The notes under the pieces: model-generated
Told to the model about the DNA's origin: nothing
What the model saw: the letters and a program-made list of their open reading frames with translations, nothing else
Database searches by the model: none
Shown here: positions 9,122 to 18,076 of the stretch, in pieces
How the letters are laid out: the number at the start of each line of letters is the position of its first letter
How positions within the stretch are numbered: the first letter of the stretch is position 1
Origin: Pedobacter insulae
GTDB lineage: Bacteria; Bacteroidota; Bacteroidia; Sphingobacteriales; Sphingobacteriaceae
Reading direction: 5' to 3'
Assembly (NCBI RefSeq): GCF_900113525.1
Contig: NZ_FOPP01000014.1
Span: 38,496 to 102,495, forward strand
DNA: 64,000 bases
Position numbers and translations under genes: made by a program

Positions 9122-10310
9122 TTGTGTTTTTTAAAAGTTGAAAGTAAGGATTTTTTTGAATAAGTTTTCCATTTTGGAATGATAATACCATTTCATTGCC
9201 TTCAAACAGTTCGAAGTGTGCATTTTCATTAAAGATTATAGCCCCGTTTAAACTGTAATTAATTAAGGTGTAATTTTCATATGCATCACAGAAACTCAAA
9301 TCACCAATATCTTGAATACTATATGTTTTGGTTGTTCCCATGCCATCTTTGTTTGGACATTCGTCGTAATTGATCCCTACACTTACCTTTGCTCCATTAA
9401 CGGTTAGACCATGAATAAGTATATGGAAAATTTGTTTGTTGTTCTTGGGAATGGCAAAATAATTTGTTGTGTTTTGATGGAGGTAGCTCTTTGTAGCAAT
9501 AGCTGTGATGCCTTTTAGCATCGCTAAGAAGTATAATTTCCTTATCTCTTGCTTTTCAGGATCTCCTTGTAATCCACCAGCTTCGATTAAAATAGTGCTA
9601 GTACCTAGTTTTTGGAAGTTATCGCCGAAAGCTCTTGGTTCATATTCATCATCAAATAAACCAATGTGACCCCGAATGATAGGGGATATAGCTTCAAACA
9701 TGTCGGCTATAACCAACATTGCTTTTTCCCTTACCGGATCAATGCTAAGTTCGTAGTCTACTGCTGGGGCAAGGAATGATAGGGTAGCGGGCTTAAGTGA
9801 ATTGGTTATACTCCATAAGGTTATTTGATCATGTAACGTGAAACTAAATTCAGGATTTACGTTAGCTTGGTATGCTTTTAGAATTACCGCTTCAGGTGTT
9901 AGACACTGTAAGAAATCTCTGTTTATATCTATTTGCTGCGCACTTCTACGGGTAAAGCGTTCTGCCCCATCGGGATTAAGTAACGGAATGATATGGAGTT
10001 CGCAATTTTCATTGATTTGTCGGACCAATTCGTTATCTCCGTGCAAAAAATTGAGCAGATCGAATAGCGCCATGGTACCGGTAGCTTCATCGCCATGCAT
10101 TTGGCTCCACAATAGAATTTTAGTTTTTCCTTTTCCCCATTTTATTGCTTTAATGCTTCTATTTTCAAACGATGTGCCTAGTTCACTAATCCCAAAGATA
10201 TCAGGAAGCTTTTCTATTAATAAACTTACATCTTTGTGCTTTAAGAAGCGATTTTTTAATTGATGAGCTTTGAAAGTAGGGTAATGATCAAGAATAAATC
10301 GGCTGTCCAT
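9108..10310 (-). CDS. M14-family zinc carboxypeptidase
   Basis: 400 residues without a signal peptide, so predicted cytosolic. The zinc ligands of the M14 HxxE motif appear in SQMHGDEATGT (about residue 70). The substrate-binding block follows as NPDGAERFTRRS then DINRD, and a likely third histidine ligand is in FTLHDQ. The catalytic glutamate is probably in ILIEAGGLQGD (about residue 240). The C-terminal 130 residues lie beyond the catalytic domain and were not assigned. The downstream membrane-protein gene overlaps by 14 bases. Confidence 0.8.
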   Translation of the reverse strand: MDSRFILDHYPTFKAHQLKNRFLKHKDVSLLIEKLPDIFGISELGTSFENRSIKAIKWGKGKTKILLWSQMHGDEATGTMALFDLLNFLHGDNELVRQINENCELHIIPLLNPDGAERFTRRSAQQIDINRDFLQCLTPEAVILKAYQANVNPEFSFTLHDQITLWSITNSLKPATLSFLAPAVDYELSIDPVREKAMLVIADMFEAISPIIRGHIGLFDDEYEPRAFGDNFQKLGTSTILIEAGGLQGDPEKQEIRKLYFLAMLKGITAIATKSYLHQNTTNYFAIPKNNKQIFHILIHGLTVNGAKVSVGINYDECPNKDGMGTTKTYSIQDIGDLSFCDAYENYTLINYSLNGAIIFNENAHFELFEGNEMVLSFQNGKLIQKNPYFQLLKNTNDIK

Positions 10311-10335
10311 GTTGGTTATTTATTTACACAAAAAT

Positions 10336-10393
10336 CGTCATTGCGAGGTACGAAGCAATCTAAGAAGAGATTGCTTCGTGCCTCGCAATGACG
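10336..10393. repeat. REP-like palindromic element, copy 1
   Basis: Two 25-bp arms (10336-10360 and 10369-10393) form a hairpin with one mismatch. The sequence begins CGTCATTGCGAGG and contains CGAAGCAATC. The same element recurs at 27239-27299. It lies between two minus-strand genes and may also act as a transcript stabiliser or weak terminator. Confidence 0.8.
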
Positions 10394-10420
10394 GTGATCT
10401 TGCAATGACTGCAAAAATAG

Positions 10421-13285
10421 TTATGGTTTATCGTCTGTTAAGTCGAAACCCCAGGTTTTTCCCTTTTCTGTCGCAGGAATACCACTTACCATCCACACTG
10501 GAGCCTTTGCACCTTTTAGATAATAATCAAAGAATTGCCCTAACCGAACAGAGATGTCTTTTCGGTTTTGACGTTGCACTAAATTATGCGCTTCGTTGTT
10601 ATAACTTAATAACCAAGCCGGTTTTCCCAATCGTTTTAAACCCGTAAACATTTCAATACCCTGATACCATGGCACAGCTCCATCTGCATCGTTAGACATG
10701 ATGGCAACTGGTGTTTTAACTTTAGGTAAATGAAACAAAGGTGAGTTTTCTATATAAAGCTCTGGTTTCTCCCATAACGTTGCACCTATTCTACTTTGGG
10801 TTTTTTCATATTGAAATTGTCTGTTCATGCCACTTTCCCAACGTATGCCTCCGTAAGCGGAAGTCATATTCGCTACAGGAGCTCCGGCCCATGCAGCAGC
10901 ATACATATCCGTTGCGGTAATTAGGTGTGCTACCTGATAGCCACCCCAGCTCTGACCTTGGATGCCGATTTTGGTGCCATCTACCCATGCATTTTTCTTC
11001 AAACTTTCTACGCCCGAGTTAATAAATTCTTCTGCAGATTTACCAGGATGACCAGTTTCATAGCTAATATCTGGAGTGAAGACCAAATAACCATTACTTA
11101 CAAAGTATGGAATATTTATACTGGAAGCAGAAGGTGCAGGAGCTTTATAGGTATATAAGCTGTTTGAGAGTTTTTCATAAAAATAGACAATCATTGGATA
11201 TTTTTTATTCGGATCGAAATTCTCTGGTTTGTATAAAACACCTTCTGATTTATAACCTTTTGGGGTTGTCCATTTTACCAGTTCTGCCGTTCCCCAGTTA
11301 TAACTATTTTGCTGAGGATTGGTGCTAGCTATTTTATTGGCGGTTTTTAAATCTTTCGAAATGTAGATTTCCGGAGACGTAACATAATTCCCTTTGTCAT
11401 ATAAATAGAAATCGGCATTTTTGGCTTTTACTAAATTTGAATATTTGGCGGGAGACATGACAACCAATTCTGGGTTTTTATTGTCGTTTATCGATTTACG
11501 GTAAAATCCATTTTCTTTTGTGGAATTATTGAATGCGTCTAACCATACCTCATCTTTTTTACCAAAAAATCTAAATTCGGGATCAGTTCTTTCAACCCGG
11601 AAGGTAATATTGTTTAATCTACCAAAACCGTTAGTTAAATTTTTTGGCGCTGTCTTTCCATCTGGAGAAAATTGCCAAATGTCGAAACGATCGTAGAGGA
11701 GCACAAATTTGTCATCTTCTGTCCAACCAGCAAGTCCATAACTATTAGGGTCATCTGGCACATCATTCTCTTCATCATAAAACTTAACTGTCATACCAGC
11801 ATTAAGCGGTGTAACCTTTCCACTTGCCACTTGATAAGTGCTCCAGATTTTGGTTTTTTTATCATAGTATAAAATATAATTTCCAACCGGGGATGCTGAC
11901 ACATTGCCATCAAAACTTTCTAGTATCTTTTTGCGTACTGCGGTTTTAACATCGATCAAATAATAATCTCTTACTGATCCTCCAGCCCATTGCGATGCAA
12001 TCCGGTTTCCGTAATCTGTAGAGCCTAATACAAAACCAGCGTCACCTTCATTTACTAAGCCGGCATCTGGCAACTTTACGTCAGTTAAAGGCACGATTTT
12101 AGGGTCGCCATAAATATCAATTACTGTTAAATAGCTTCTTTTAGATTCACGGTCTGCATTTTTTAATTGCATTGGTTGAAGATAGTCGTCTTTATAGCCC
12201 CATATATCCAGTTTTGCATTTTCGAAATCTATGAGTGTCGTATCCTTTGGTTTTTTGATTGGAGCAATGCCAAAGAATATCTTATTACCATCTTTACTGA
12301 AGTTTATTCTACCATCGCCGCTTACGGCATATTTTGCCGGCATTCCGTCCATATCTTTATCAACAAGAATTTGAGCGGTATCGAGCGTTAAAGAGCTATA
12401 GTAAATATTGAAGTCTTTTATTTCGGCTTTTTCAGCACTTAAATCCCCTAAAAAAGCTAAGCGCTCACTTTCTTCATCAAAAGTAAAACTTTTAAAATTC
12501 CCTTTTCCCTTTACCAGGGTTTTAACCACACCAGTTTCGGTATTAAGTAAGAATACTCCCTGTTGGATGGCTTTATCTGTTTTAGACCCAGAGCAAGTAA
12601 AAACCAACTGCTTGCCATCTTTGCTAAAACTAAAATCGTTTACAAATTTAAACGTTCGTGTTACACCAGTTGATAGGTTCTTTAAAACAAGGTCTGTTCC
12701 TTCCTTTGCTGCGCTCACAGGTTCGTCGTCAGCAAAATAATTAATTAGGTAGTCATTTTTTTGCCCAGGATTAGATGCAGCTGGCTTCTTTTTGCTACTA
12801 TCTAATGCCTTTTCTAGGTTGTATGCTAATAATGCAGCCCCATTTTCTGGAAATTTAAAAGATTTAACTCGTGGGATTTTAGTAACAGCTAAGGTGGTTA
12901 AGTTTACTATTGCTAAAGTATCCTTGGTCATCTCGTCTGCCTTTTTCTTTTTTATTTTTGCCATTCTAGTATCCTTGTGCCAAGGTTTAATGGCGAAAGC
13001 TGCAAATTTTGAGTCCGGGCTAAATAGTGAAGAGGTAGCGCCAAAACCGCTTGGTGCAACTCCTCTTGAAACTTTAAGTTTTTGCGCAGATAAACTGTGT
13101 TGGAAATATAAGTTTGCATCTCCCTCTTGTTGGTTAATACTATAAGCTGCCCAATTCCCATCGTTGGAAAATTGCTTTGTGCCTACAGATTCCCACGTAT
13201 CGTAGACTGTATGATCGAGCGGTTTTTTTTGACCATATGCAATACTGGCACATAATAAAAATAGAAAGGTTAATTTTTTTTGCAT
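10421..13285 (-). CDS. S9-family prolyl oligopeptidase-like serine peptidase, secreted
   Basis: 954 residues from the ATG at 13285; an open extension to 13339 lacks sense because the signal peptide (MQKKLTFLFLLCASIAYGQ) starts at 13285. A long N-terminal beta-propeller-like region precedes the alpha/beta-hydrolase domain. The catalytic serine is in GQSWGGY (about residue 778), the aspartate in NDADGAVPW (about 865) and the histidine in NEAHNL (about 900). It is predicted to cleave peptides in the periplasm or outside. Large S9 peptidases of this length are common in Bacteroidota. Confidence 0.9.
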   Translation of the reverse strand: MQKKLTFLFLLCASIAYGQKKPLDHTVYDTWESVGTKQFSNDGNWAAYSINQQEGDANLYFQHSLSAQKLKVSRGVAPSGFGATSSLFSPDSKFAAFAIKPWHKDTRMAKIKKKKADEMTKDTLAIVNLTTLAVTKIPRVKSFKFPENGAALLAYNLEKALDSSKKKPAASNPGQKNDYLINYFADDEPVSAAKEGTDLVLKNLSTGVTRTFKFVNDFSFSKDGKQLVFTCSGSKTDKAIQQGVFLLNTETGVVKTLVKGKGNFKSFTFDEESERLAFLGDLSAEKAEIKDFNIYYSSLTLDTAQILVDKDMDGMPAKYAVSGDGRINFSKDGNKIFFGIAPIKKPKDTTLIDFENAKLDIWGYKDDYLQPMQLKNADRESKRSYLTVIDIYGDPKIVPLTDVKLPDAGLVNEGDAGFVLGSTDYGNRIASQWAGGSVRDYYLIDVKTAVRKKILESFDGNVSASPVGNYILYYDKKTKIWSTYQVASGKVTPLNAGMTVKFYDEENDVPDDPNSYGLAGWTEDDKFVLLYDRFDIWQFSPDGKTAPKNLTNGFGRLNNITFRVERTDPEFRFFGKKDEVWLDAFNNSTKENGFYRKSINDNKNPELVVMSPAKYSNLVKAKNADFYLYDKGNYVTSPEIYISKDLKTANKIASTNPQQNSYNWGTAELVKWTTPKGYKSEGVLYKPENFDPNKKYPMIVYFYEKLSNSLYTYKAPAPSASSINIPYFVSNGYLVFTPDISYETGHPGKSAEEFINSGVESLKKNAWVDGTKIGIQGQSWGGYQVAHLITATDMYAAAWAGAPVANMTSAYGGIRWESGMNRQFQYEKTQSRIGATLWEKPELYIENSPLFHLPKVKTPVAIMSNDADGAVPWYQGIEMFTGLKRLGKPAWLLSYNNEAHNLVQRQNRKDISVRLGQFFDYYLKGAKAPVWMVSGIPATEKGKTWGFDLTDDKP

Positions 13286-13508
13286 GATTAATTGGTTTGG
13301 TGTTGTTCGAATGTTAAAAATTGCAAATTTCGAGCACATTTTTACTATGTGTATATCAAATTTTACAATAACGAAGTTTTTTTATGAGAAGGGGACAGAG
13401 ATTTTTTTAAACGCAAAGAGAGACGAATAAAACGCAAAGTATTTTTTTTCCACAGAGGATAGGAGTGTTTCGCAGAGTACAAAGGGGAATTATGTTTATT
13501 TAATCATG
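13286..13508. other. non-coding gap upstream of the S9 peptidase gene
   Basis: No credible gene is visible. The strip is AT-rich. It contains two near-direct copies of AACGCAAAG (around 13419-13428 and 13432-13440) and a purine-rich tract. The S9 promoter should lie here, but no clear TANNTTTG element was found on the minus strand. Confidence 0.4.
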
Positions 13509-13553
13509 AAAAAAGCCGATGCTTAGTAAATTATACTAGGCGTCGGCTTTTTT
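13509..13553 (-). terminator. intrinsic terminator of the pyrG-yidC transcript
   Basis: Twenty-base arms (13509-13528 and 13534-13553) pair with two G-U type mismatches around a 5-base loop. On the minus strand the hairpin ends in a run of six or more T residues. It follows the yidC stop by about 20 bases. Confidence 0.8.
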
Positions 13554-13571
13554 CTTACTTATTAAGGAAAC

Positions 13572-15377
13572 TTATTTTTTCTTGCTCTGTATTTTAGCTT
13601 GTTGTTGTGTACGCATATAGTCATCTAATCTTGCTTGAAATTTAGATTTCTTTTTTTCACTCTGAGGTTTAGCTTTATTCTCTTGTAAAATAGCATGGAT
13701 TTTTTCGTCATTTACCATCATTCGGATTAAATACTGCTGAGCGAAAGTTAACATGTTTGCTAAAAAATAATAATAATTTAAACCAGAAGGATAACTATTT
13801 AATACACCGAGGAAAATAATAGGCATGATGTAGCCGATGTATTTCATTTGACCAGTTGCACCAGAAATTTGATTGTTAAAATAGGTGTAGATTAAGGTAG
13901 AGATAGTCATCAATACACACATTAAACTCAAGTGGTCACCTATAAACGGGATTGTAAAACCAAATTTTATAAAATCATCATAAGTGGATAGATCTTTCAT
14001 CCATAAAAAGGATTCACCTCTTAATTCGAATAAATTCGGGAAGAAGAAGAAGAAAGCCATTACGAAAGGTAATTGTAATAACATTGGTAAACATCCACCT
14101 AAAGGATTTACGCCGACCTTTTTATATAATTTCAAATATTCTTGTTGCAATAGCGTTGGGTTATCATCGCCTACTTTTGCTTTAATTTCATCCATTTCAG
14201 GCTTTAAAATTCGCATTTTAGCCATAGATATGTACGATTTATAGGTTAGTGGAGACATTGCAAGTTTCAGGAGAATGGTTAACACCAAAATAATTAAGCC
14301 ATAACCCCAGTTAAAACTCTCTAAAAAGTTAAACACTGGTAAAACAATCCACCTGTTAATGTATTTCAAAGGCCAATAGCCCATGTCTACCTGCTTTTCG
14401 ATATCCTGACCCTGGTCCTTTAAGGTTGAAAATTTATTGGTCCCAAAATAGAATTTCATCGCATAGCTTTGTGAGGCTAGTTGATTAAAGGGCAATTGCA
14501 TGTTGGCACCATACCATTTTACTTTGCCCTGCTCTGTGCTAACTTTTGATTCGAGATTTCCTTTTTCAAAAGGTACTTGCGGAATTAATACAGCGGAGAA
14601 AAAGTGTTGTTTAAATGAAAACCACTCAATTTTGCCTTCCGTTAAATCTACTTTCTCATCTTTACCTATACCTAAATGATCAGGATTTTGTTCCGAATAT
14701 TTGTAATAAGGGGCGGCATGTTCTTGTTCCTTTGCAGCAGATTTTTCTTGTTGTAATAAAGTTGTTTCCCAGTTTATGCTAACTGTGTTTCCTTGTACCA
14801 CTCCATTCAAACCATTTAAGTTAACATTAAAGCCTACATTATTACTAGCATCTTTTAAATCATAAACAAATTCAATATACTTATCTGCACTATAGTTAGC
14901 ACGCATGCTCATGCTATTACCATTTTTTGTGCTTGTGAAATAAAGATTATTGGTATTTACAATTTTGCCATCTATGTTAAGATTTAGGCCAAATTTATTG
15001 TTGTTTCCGTTAAACAACACAACTGGTGCTCCTGCGTAAGTCTTTACGTCTTTAACCTCAACACTTTTAATTTTACCGCCTATATTGGTAAAGGTTAATT
15101 TTAATAATTGGTTTTCCAATACCGAAGTAGCTTCAGTTCCATTCAGGTTTGCACCAAATGGACCAGTAGAGATCGTAGTATCTTGTTTTGCCAGTGCATT
15201 TGAAGCTGCTGTGGCTGTAGGGGTCACTGTTTGGTTGGCACCAACTTTTTTGAGCGAATCTGCTGTAATTCTTTCTTTTTCTTTCTTAATATCAGCGTCG
15301 CTGGGCTTCATAAAGAACACAGCTGCTCCTAAAATCACCATGATCAGGAACAGGCCTGTAAATGTATTTCTATCCAT
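13572..15377 (-). CDS. yidC: YidC membrane protein insertase
   Basis: 601 residues. One N-terminal TM helix (about 5-20) is followed by a large periplasmic beta-sandwich domain (about 60-340). The conserved YidC/Oxa1 core with five TM helices comes next, starting near WIVLPVFNFL and including MSPLTYKSYISMAKM, then NPLGGCLPMLLQLPFV. A basic C-terminal tail rich in lysine follows, which in this family contacts ribosomes. It inserts proteins into the inner membrane alone or with SecYEG. It starts 20 bases after pyrG and shares its transcript. Confidence 0.97.
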   Translation of the reverse strand: MDRNTFTGLFLIMVILGAAVFFMKPSDADIKKEKERITADSLKKVGANQTVTPTATAASNALAKQDTTISTGPFGANLNGTEATSVLENQLLKLTFTNIGGKIKSVEVKDVKTYAGAPVVLFNGNNNKFGLNLNIDGKIVNTNNLYFTSTKNGNSMSMRANYSADKYIEFVYDLKDASNNVGFNVNLNGLNGVVQGNTVSINWETTLLQQEKSAAKEQEHAAPYYKYSEQNPDHLGIGKDEKVDLTEGKIEWFSFKQHFFSAVLIPQVPFEKGNLESKVSTEQGKVKWYGANMQLPFNQLASQSYAMKFYFGTNKFSTLKDQGQDIEKQVDMGYWPLKYINRWIVLPVFNFLESFNWGYGLIILVLTILLKLAMSPLTYKSYISMAKMRILKPEMDEIKAKVGDDNPTLLQQEYLKLYKKVGVNPLGGCLPMLLQLPFVMAFFFFFPNLFELRGESFLWMKDLSTYDDFIKFGFTIPFIGDHLSLMCVLMTISTLIYTYFNNQISGATGQMKYIGYIMPIIFLGVLNSYPSGLNYYYFLANMLTFAQQYLIRMMVNDEKIHAILQENKAKPQSEKKKSKFQARLDDYMRTQQQAKIQSKKK

Positions 15378-15397
15378 TATTATCTTTTAAACTCGTA

Positions 15398-17014
15398 TTA
15401 TTTGATTTTCTTTTTTGCATACTCCATTGCAGCGGCAACAAATTTAACAAAAAGTGGGTGAGGATTTGCTACTGTCGACTTTAATTCTGGGTGAAATTGT
15501 CCCCCAACGAAAAAAGGATGGTTTTTTAGCTCAATAATTTCTACTAAATTACTATCGGGATTAATACCTGAAGCAATCATTCCTGCATCTTCATATTGTT
15601 TTAAATACTCGCTGTTAAACTCATAGCGATGTCTATGCCTTTCAGAAATGTGTTGTTTTCCATAAGCAGCATATGCTTTTGTGCCTTTTTTAATATCACA
15701 TGGATATGCACCTAAACGCATGGTGCCTCCCTTGGATGTGATATTTTTTTGTTCTTCCATCATATTAATTACCTGATGGGCAGAATTTTCATCTATTTCT
15801 GAAGTATTTGCATTTTTAAGTCCTAATACGTTTCTACCAAATTCGATTACCGCGCATTGCATACCAAGGCAAATTCCAAAGAAAGGAATTTCATTTTGTC
15901 TCACAAATTTAATGGCTTCAATTTTTCCTTCAATACCTCTGCTTCCAAAACCCGGGGCGACTAACACTCCTTGTAAATGCCCTAATTTTTCAGCTACATT
16001 ATCTGGGTAGATGCTTTCTGAAGGAATATATTCTACACGTACCTTACATTCATTTTTCGCGCCTGCGTGAATAAAGGCTTCCGAAATTGATTTATAAGCG
16101 TCTGGTAATTCAACATACTTTCCAACCAAACCAATGCGCACATCAGCTGTAGGATTTTTTAATCTACCTAAGAAATCTTTCCAGCTTTCCATGTCTGGTT
16201 CGTTTTTAGCAGGTAATTTTAATTTACTCAATACCGTTTTGTCCAATTGCTCTTTCATCATCAATAACGGTACGCTATAAATTGAAGAAGCATCAATCGA
16301 TTCGATTACCGCATTTACATTCACATTACAGAATAAGGCGATTTTTTTACGGATATCAGCGCTAATATGATGTTCGGTACGACATACTAAAATATCTGGT
16401 TGGATCCCATATTCTAATAAGGCTTTAACGGAGTGTTGAGTTGGTTTAGTTTTTAATTCTCCGGCAGCAGCTAAGAAAGGAATTAAGGTTAAATGGATTA
16501 CAATCGCATTGGAAGAACCTTCTTCCCATTTAAACTGACGTACAGCCTCAATAAATGGAAGCGATTCAATATCGCCAACAGTACCACCTAACTCAGTAAT
16601 TACAATATCATAATTACCAGAATCGCCTAAGATGCGCATATTGCGCTTAATTTCATCTGTAATATGTGGTACCACTTGTACCGTTTTACCCAAGTAATCT
16701 CCTTGTCTTTCTTTGTTGATTACATTTTGGTAGATACGACCTGTAGTGATGTTATTAGCCTGAGTAGTTGGTGCATTTAAGAATCTTTCATAATGACCAA
16801 GATCTAAATCTGTTTCTGCGCCGTCTTCCGTAACATAGCATTCGCCATGTTCGTAGGGGTTCAATGTTCCAGGATCAATATTGATGTAGGGATCAAATTT
16901 TTGGATGGTTACCCGGTAACCTCTAGCTTGTAAAAGTTTGGCTAATGAAGCGGAGATGATGCCCTTACCTAATGAGGAAGTAACACCGCCCGTAACAAAA
17001 ATATACTTAGTCAT
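15398..17014 (-). CDS. pyrG: CTP synthase
   Basis: 538 residues, the usual length. The N-terminal synthetase domain opens with KYIFVTGGVTSSLGKGI and has the conserved GTVGDIESLPFIEA segment. The C-terminal class I glutamine amidotransferase domain has its nucleophilic cysteine in FFGICLGMQ (about residue 380) and the catalytic His-Glu in GQFHPE (about residue 515). It converts UTP plus glutamine to CTP. It is first in the pyrG-yidC pair, with a putative promoter about 65 bases upstream. Confidence 0.97.
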   Translation of the reverse strand: MTKYIFVTGGVTSSLGKGIISASLAKLLQARGYRVTIQKFDPYINIDPGTLNPYEHGECYVTEDGAETDLDLGHYERFLNAPTTQANNITTGRIYQNVINKERQGDYLGKTVQVVPHITDEIKRNMRILGDSGNYDIVITELGGTVGDIESLPFIEAVRQFKWEEGSSNAIVIHLTLIPFLAAAGELKTKPTQHSVKALLEYGIQPDILVCRTEHHISADIRKKIALFCNVNVNAVIESIDASSIYSVPLLMMKEQLDKTVLSKLKLPAKNEPDMESWKDFLGRLKNPTADVRIGLVGKYVELPDAYKSISEAFIHAGAKNECKVRVEYIPSESIYPDNVAEKLGHLQGVLVAPGFGSRGIEGKIEAIKFVRQNEIPFFGICLGMQCAVIEFGRNVLGLKNANTSEIDENSAHQVINMMEEQKNITSKGGTMRLGAYPCDIKKGTKAYAAYGKQHISERHRHRYEFNSEYLKQYEDAGMIASGINPDSNLVEIIELKNHPFFVGGQFHPELKSTVANPHPLFVKFVAAAMEYAKKKIK

Positions 17015-17077
17015 GTTTGTGAGTTTGTGAAATTAATCAGGTGTTTTACGCCTTTTTAATTGTTTTTGTACGGGATA

Positions 17078-17085
17078 CAAAGGTA
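17078..17085 (-). promoter_or_regulatory. putative -7 element for pyrG (TACCTTTG)
   Basis: On the minus strand TACCTTTG matches TANNTTTG. It would start transcription near 17070 and give a leader of about 55 bases before the pyrG ATG. The -33 box is not clear. Confidence 0.4.
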
Positions 17086-17157
17086 CACAAATATTCGACT
17101 TTGTAATTAAAAATTGAATAAATATTAGTGGCTTGAAAGTCAGTAGGTAAGGAATAA

Positions 17158-17183
17158 TGACCATGACCTACTGGTCATGGTCA
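17158..17183. terminator. hairpin after the GH16 gene, possible weak terminator
   Basis: Perfect 11-bp arms (17158-17168 and 17173-17183) with a 4-base loop lie 10 bases beyond the GH16 stop. The U-run on the minus strand is short and broken, so termination may be inefficient. Confidence 0.5.
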
Positions 17184-17193
17184 AAGATTCAAT

Positions 17194-18069
17194 TTACTTT
17201 TCTATCATTTTAAAATATTTTACATAGTCTATTTCAAATTTCTGCGGAAATATTGAATCATCTATTCCCTGGGCACCGCCCCAATCGCCACCCACTGCCA
17301 AGTTCAATAACAAGTGGAATCGTTTGTCGAAAGGCCAAGCTTTATAGCCTGTTCCTTCATTTACAAATTCAAAAACCATGGCATTATCAAAATATCCCCT
17401 AACAGCATAAGGTGTCCAATCTACCCGATAAAGGTGGAAGGCCGTACTCGCATCAGGAATGAGCTTTTTACTGGTTTTTTGGGTATTGATCTTAAAATAA
17501 TAAGCTTCTGTATGGGTGCTGAAGTGTACATTGTTCTGGTCGTATCCAACATGTTCCATGATATCTATTTCGCCAGATTTCGGCCAATCTCCGTAGGCTC
17601 TATCTGTTGGTAACATCCATATTGCCGGCCATGTTCCTCTACCGGTTGGAAGCTTAGCTTTTACTTCAAACCTCCCATATAATACATCCAGTTTATTTCT
17701 TGTTACTAATCGGGTCGACGTATAGGCCATTCCGCTCATGCTTTCCTTTTTAGCGGTTATGGTTAATTTTCCATCTCCGACATTAACATTCGCAATAGAA
17801 TTGGTGTAATATTGTTTCTCATTATTTCCCCATCCCGAACCGCCTAAGTCGTAATCCCATTTGCTTGTTTCTGGTAAGCCCGTATAGTCAAACTCATCCA
17901 CCCATGCAGGTGTTGCTTCAAAAGCCCACTGTTTGTCTTCTATAGTAATCGGCTTAGGCGGTAAAATTATCGCTTCATCTTCTTTTTTTGAAGAGCAAGA
18001 CTGGCATGATAATATACAGCCTGCTGAAAGTGCAATAAAGAAATAAAATTGTTTTATTGGAGCAATCAT
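17194..18069 (-). CDS. GH16-family endo-beta-glucanase lipoprotein
   Basis: 291 residues from the ATG at 18069; a TTG at 18090 is open but would overlap the upstream stop. A lipoprotein-type N-terminus has cysteines near residues 20-25. The catalytic signature GEIDIMEH (about residues 166-173) carries the GH16 nucleophile and acid/base glutamates. W-rich segments such as GRGTWPAIWMLP match laminarinase-type members. It probably cleaves beta-1,3 or mixed-linkage beta-glucan at the cell surface. It is the last gene of the susC-susD-lipoprotein operon and begins 7 bases after the upstream stop. Confidence 0.9.
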   Translation of the reverse strand: MIAPIKQFYFFIALSAGCILSCQSCSSKKEDEAIILPPKPITIEDKQWAFEATPAWVDEFDYTGLPETSKWDYDLGGSGWGNNEKQYYTNSIANVNVGDGKLTITAKKESMSGMAYTSTRLVTRNKLDVLYGRFEVKAKLPTGRGTWPAIWMLPTDRAYGDWPKSGEIDIMEHVGYDQNNVHFSTHTEAYYFKINTQKTSKKLIPDASTAFHLYRVDWTPYAVRGYFDNAMVFEFVNEGTGYKAWPFDKRFHLLLNLAVGGDWGGAQGIDDSIFPQKFEIDYVKYFKMIEK

Positions 18070-18076
18070 TCTGTTT

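Noticed and set aside
9838..10263. Plus-strand 141-codon frame inside the M14 peptidase gene
   Set aside because: Antisense to a gene with intact zinc-binding motifs; the translation has no domain or start signal.
12408..13145. Several plus-strand frames over the S9 peptidase gene
   Set aside because: All are antisense shadows of a continuous 954-residue secreted peptidase.
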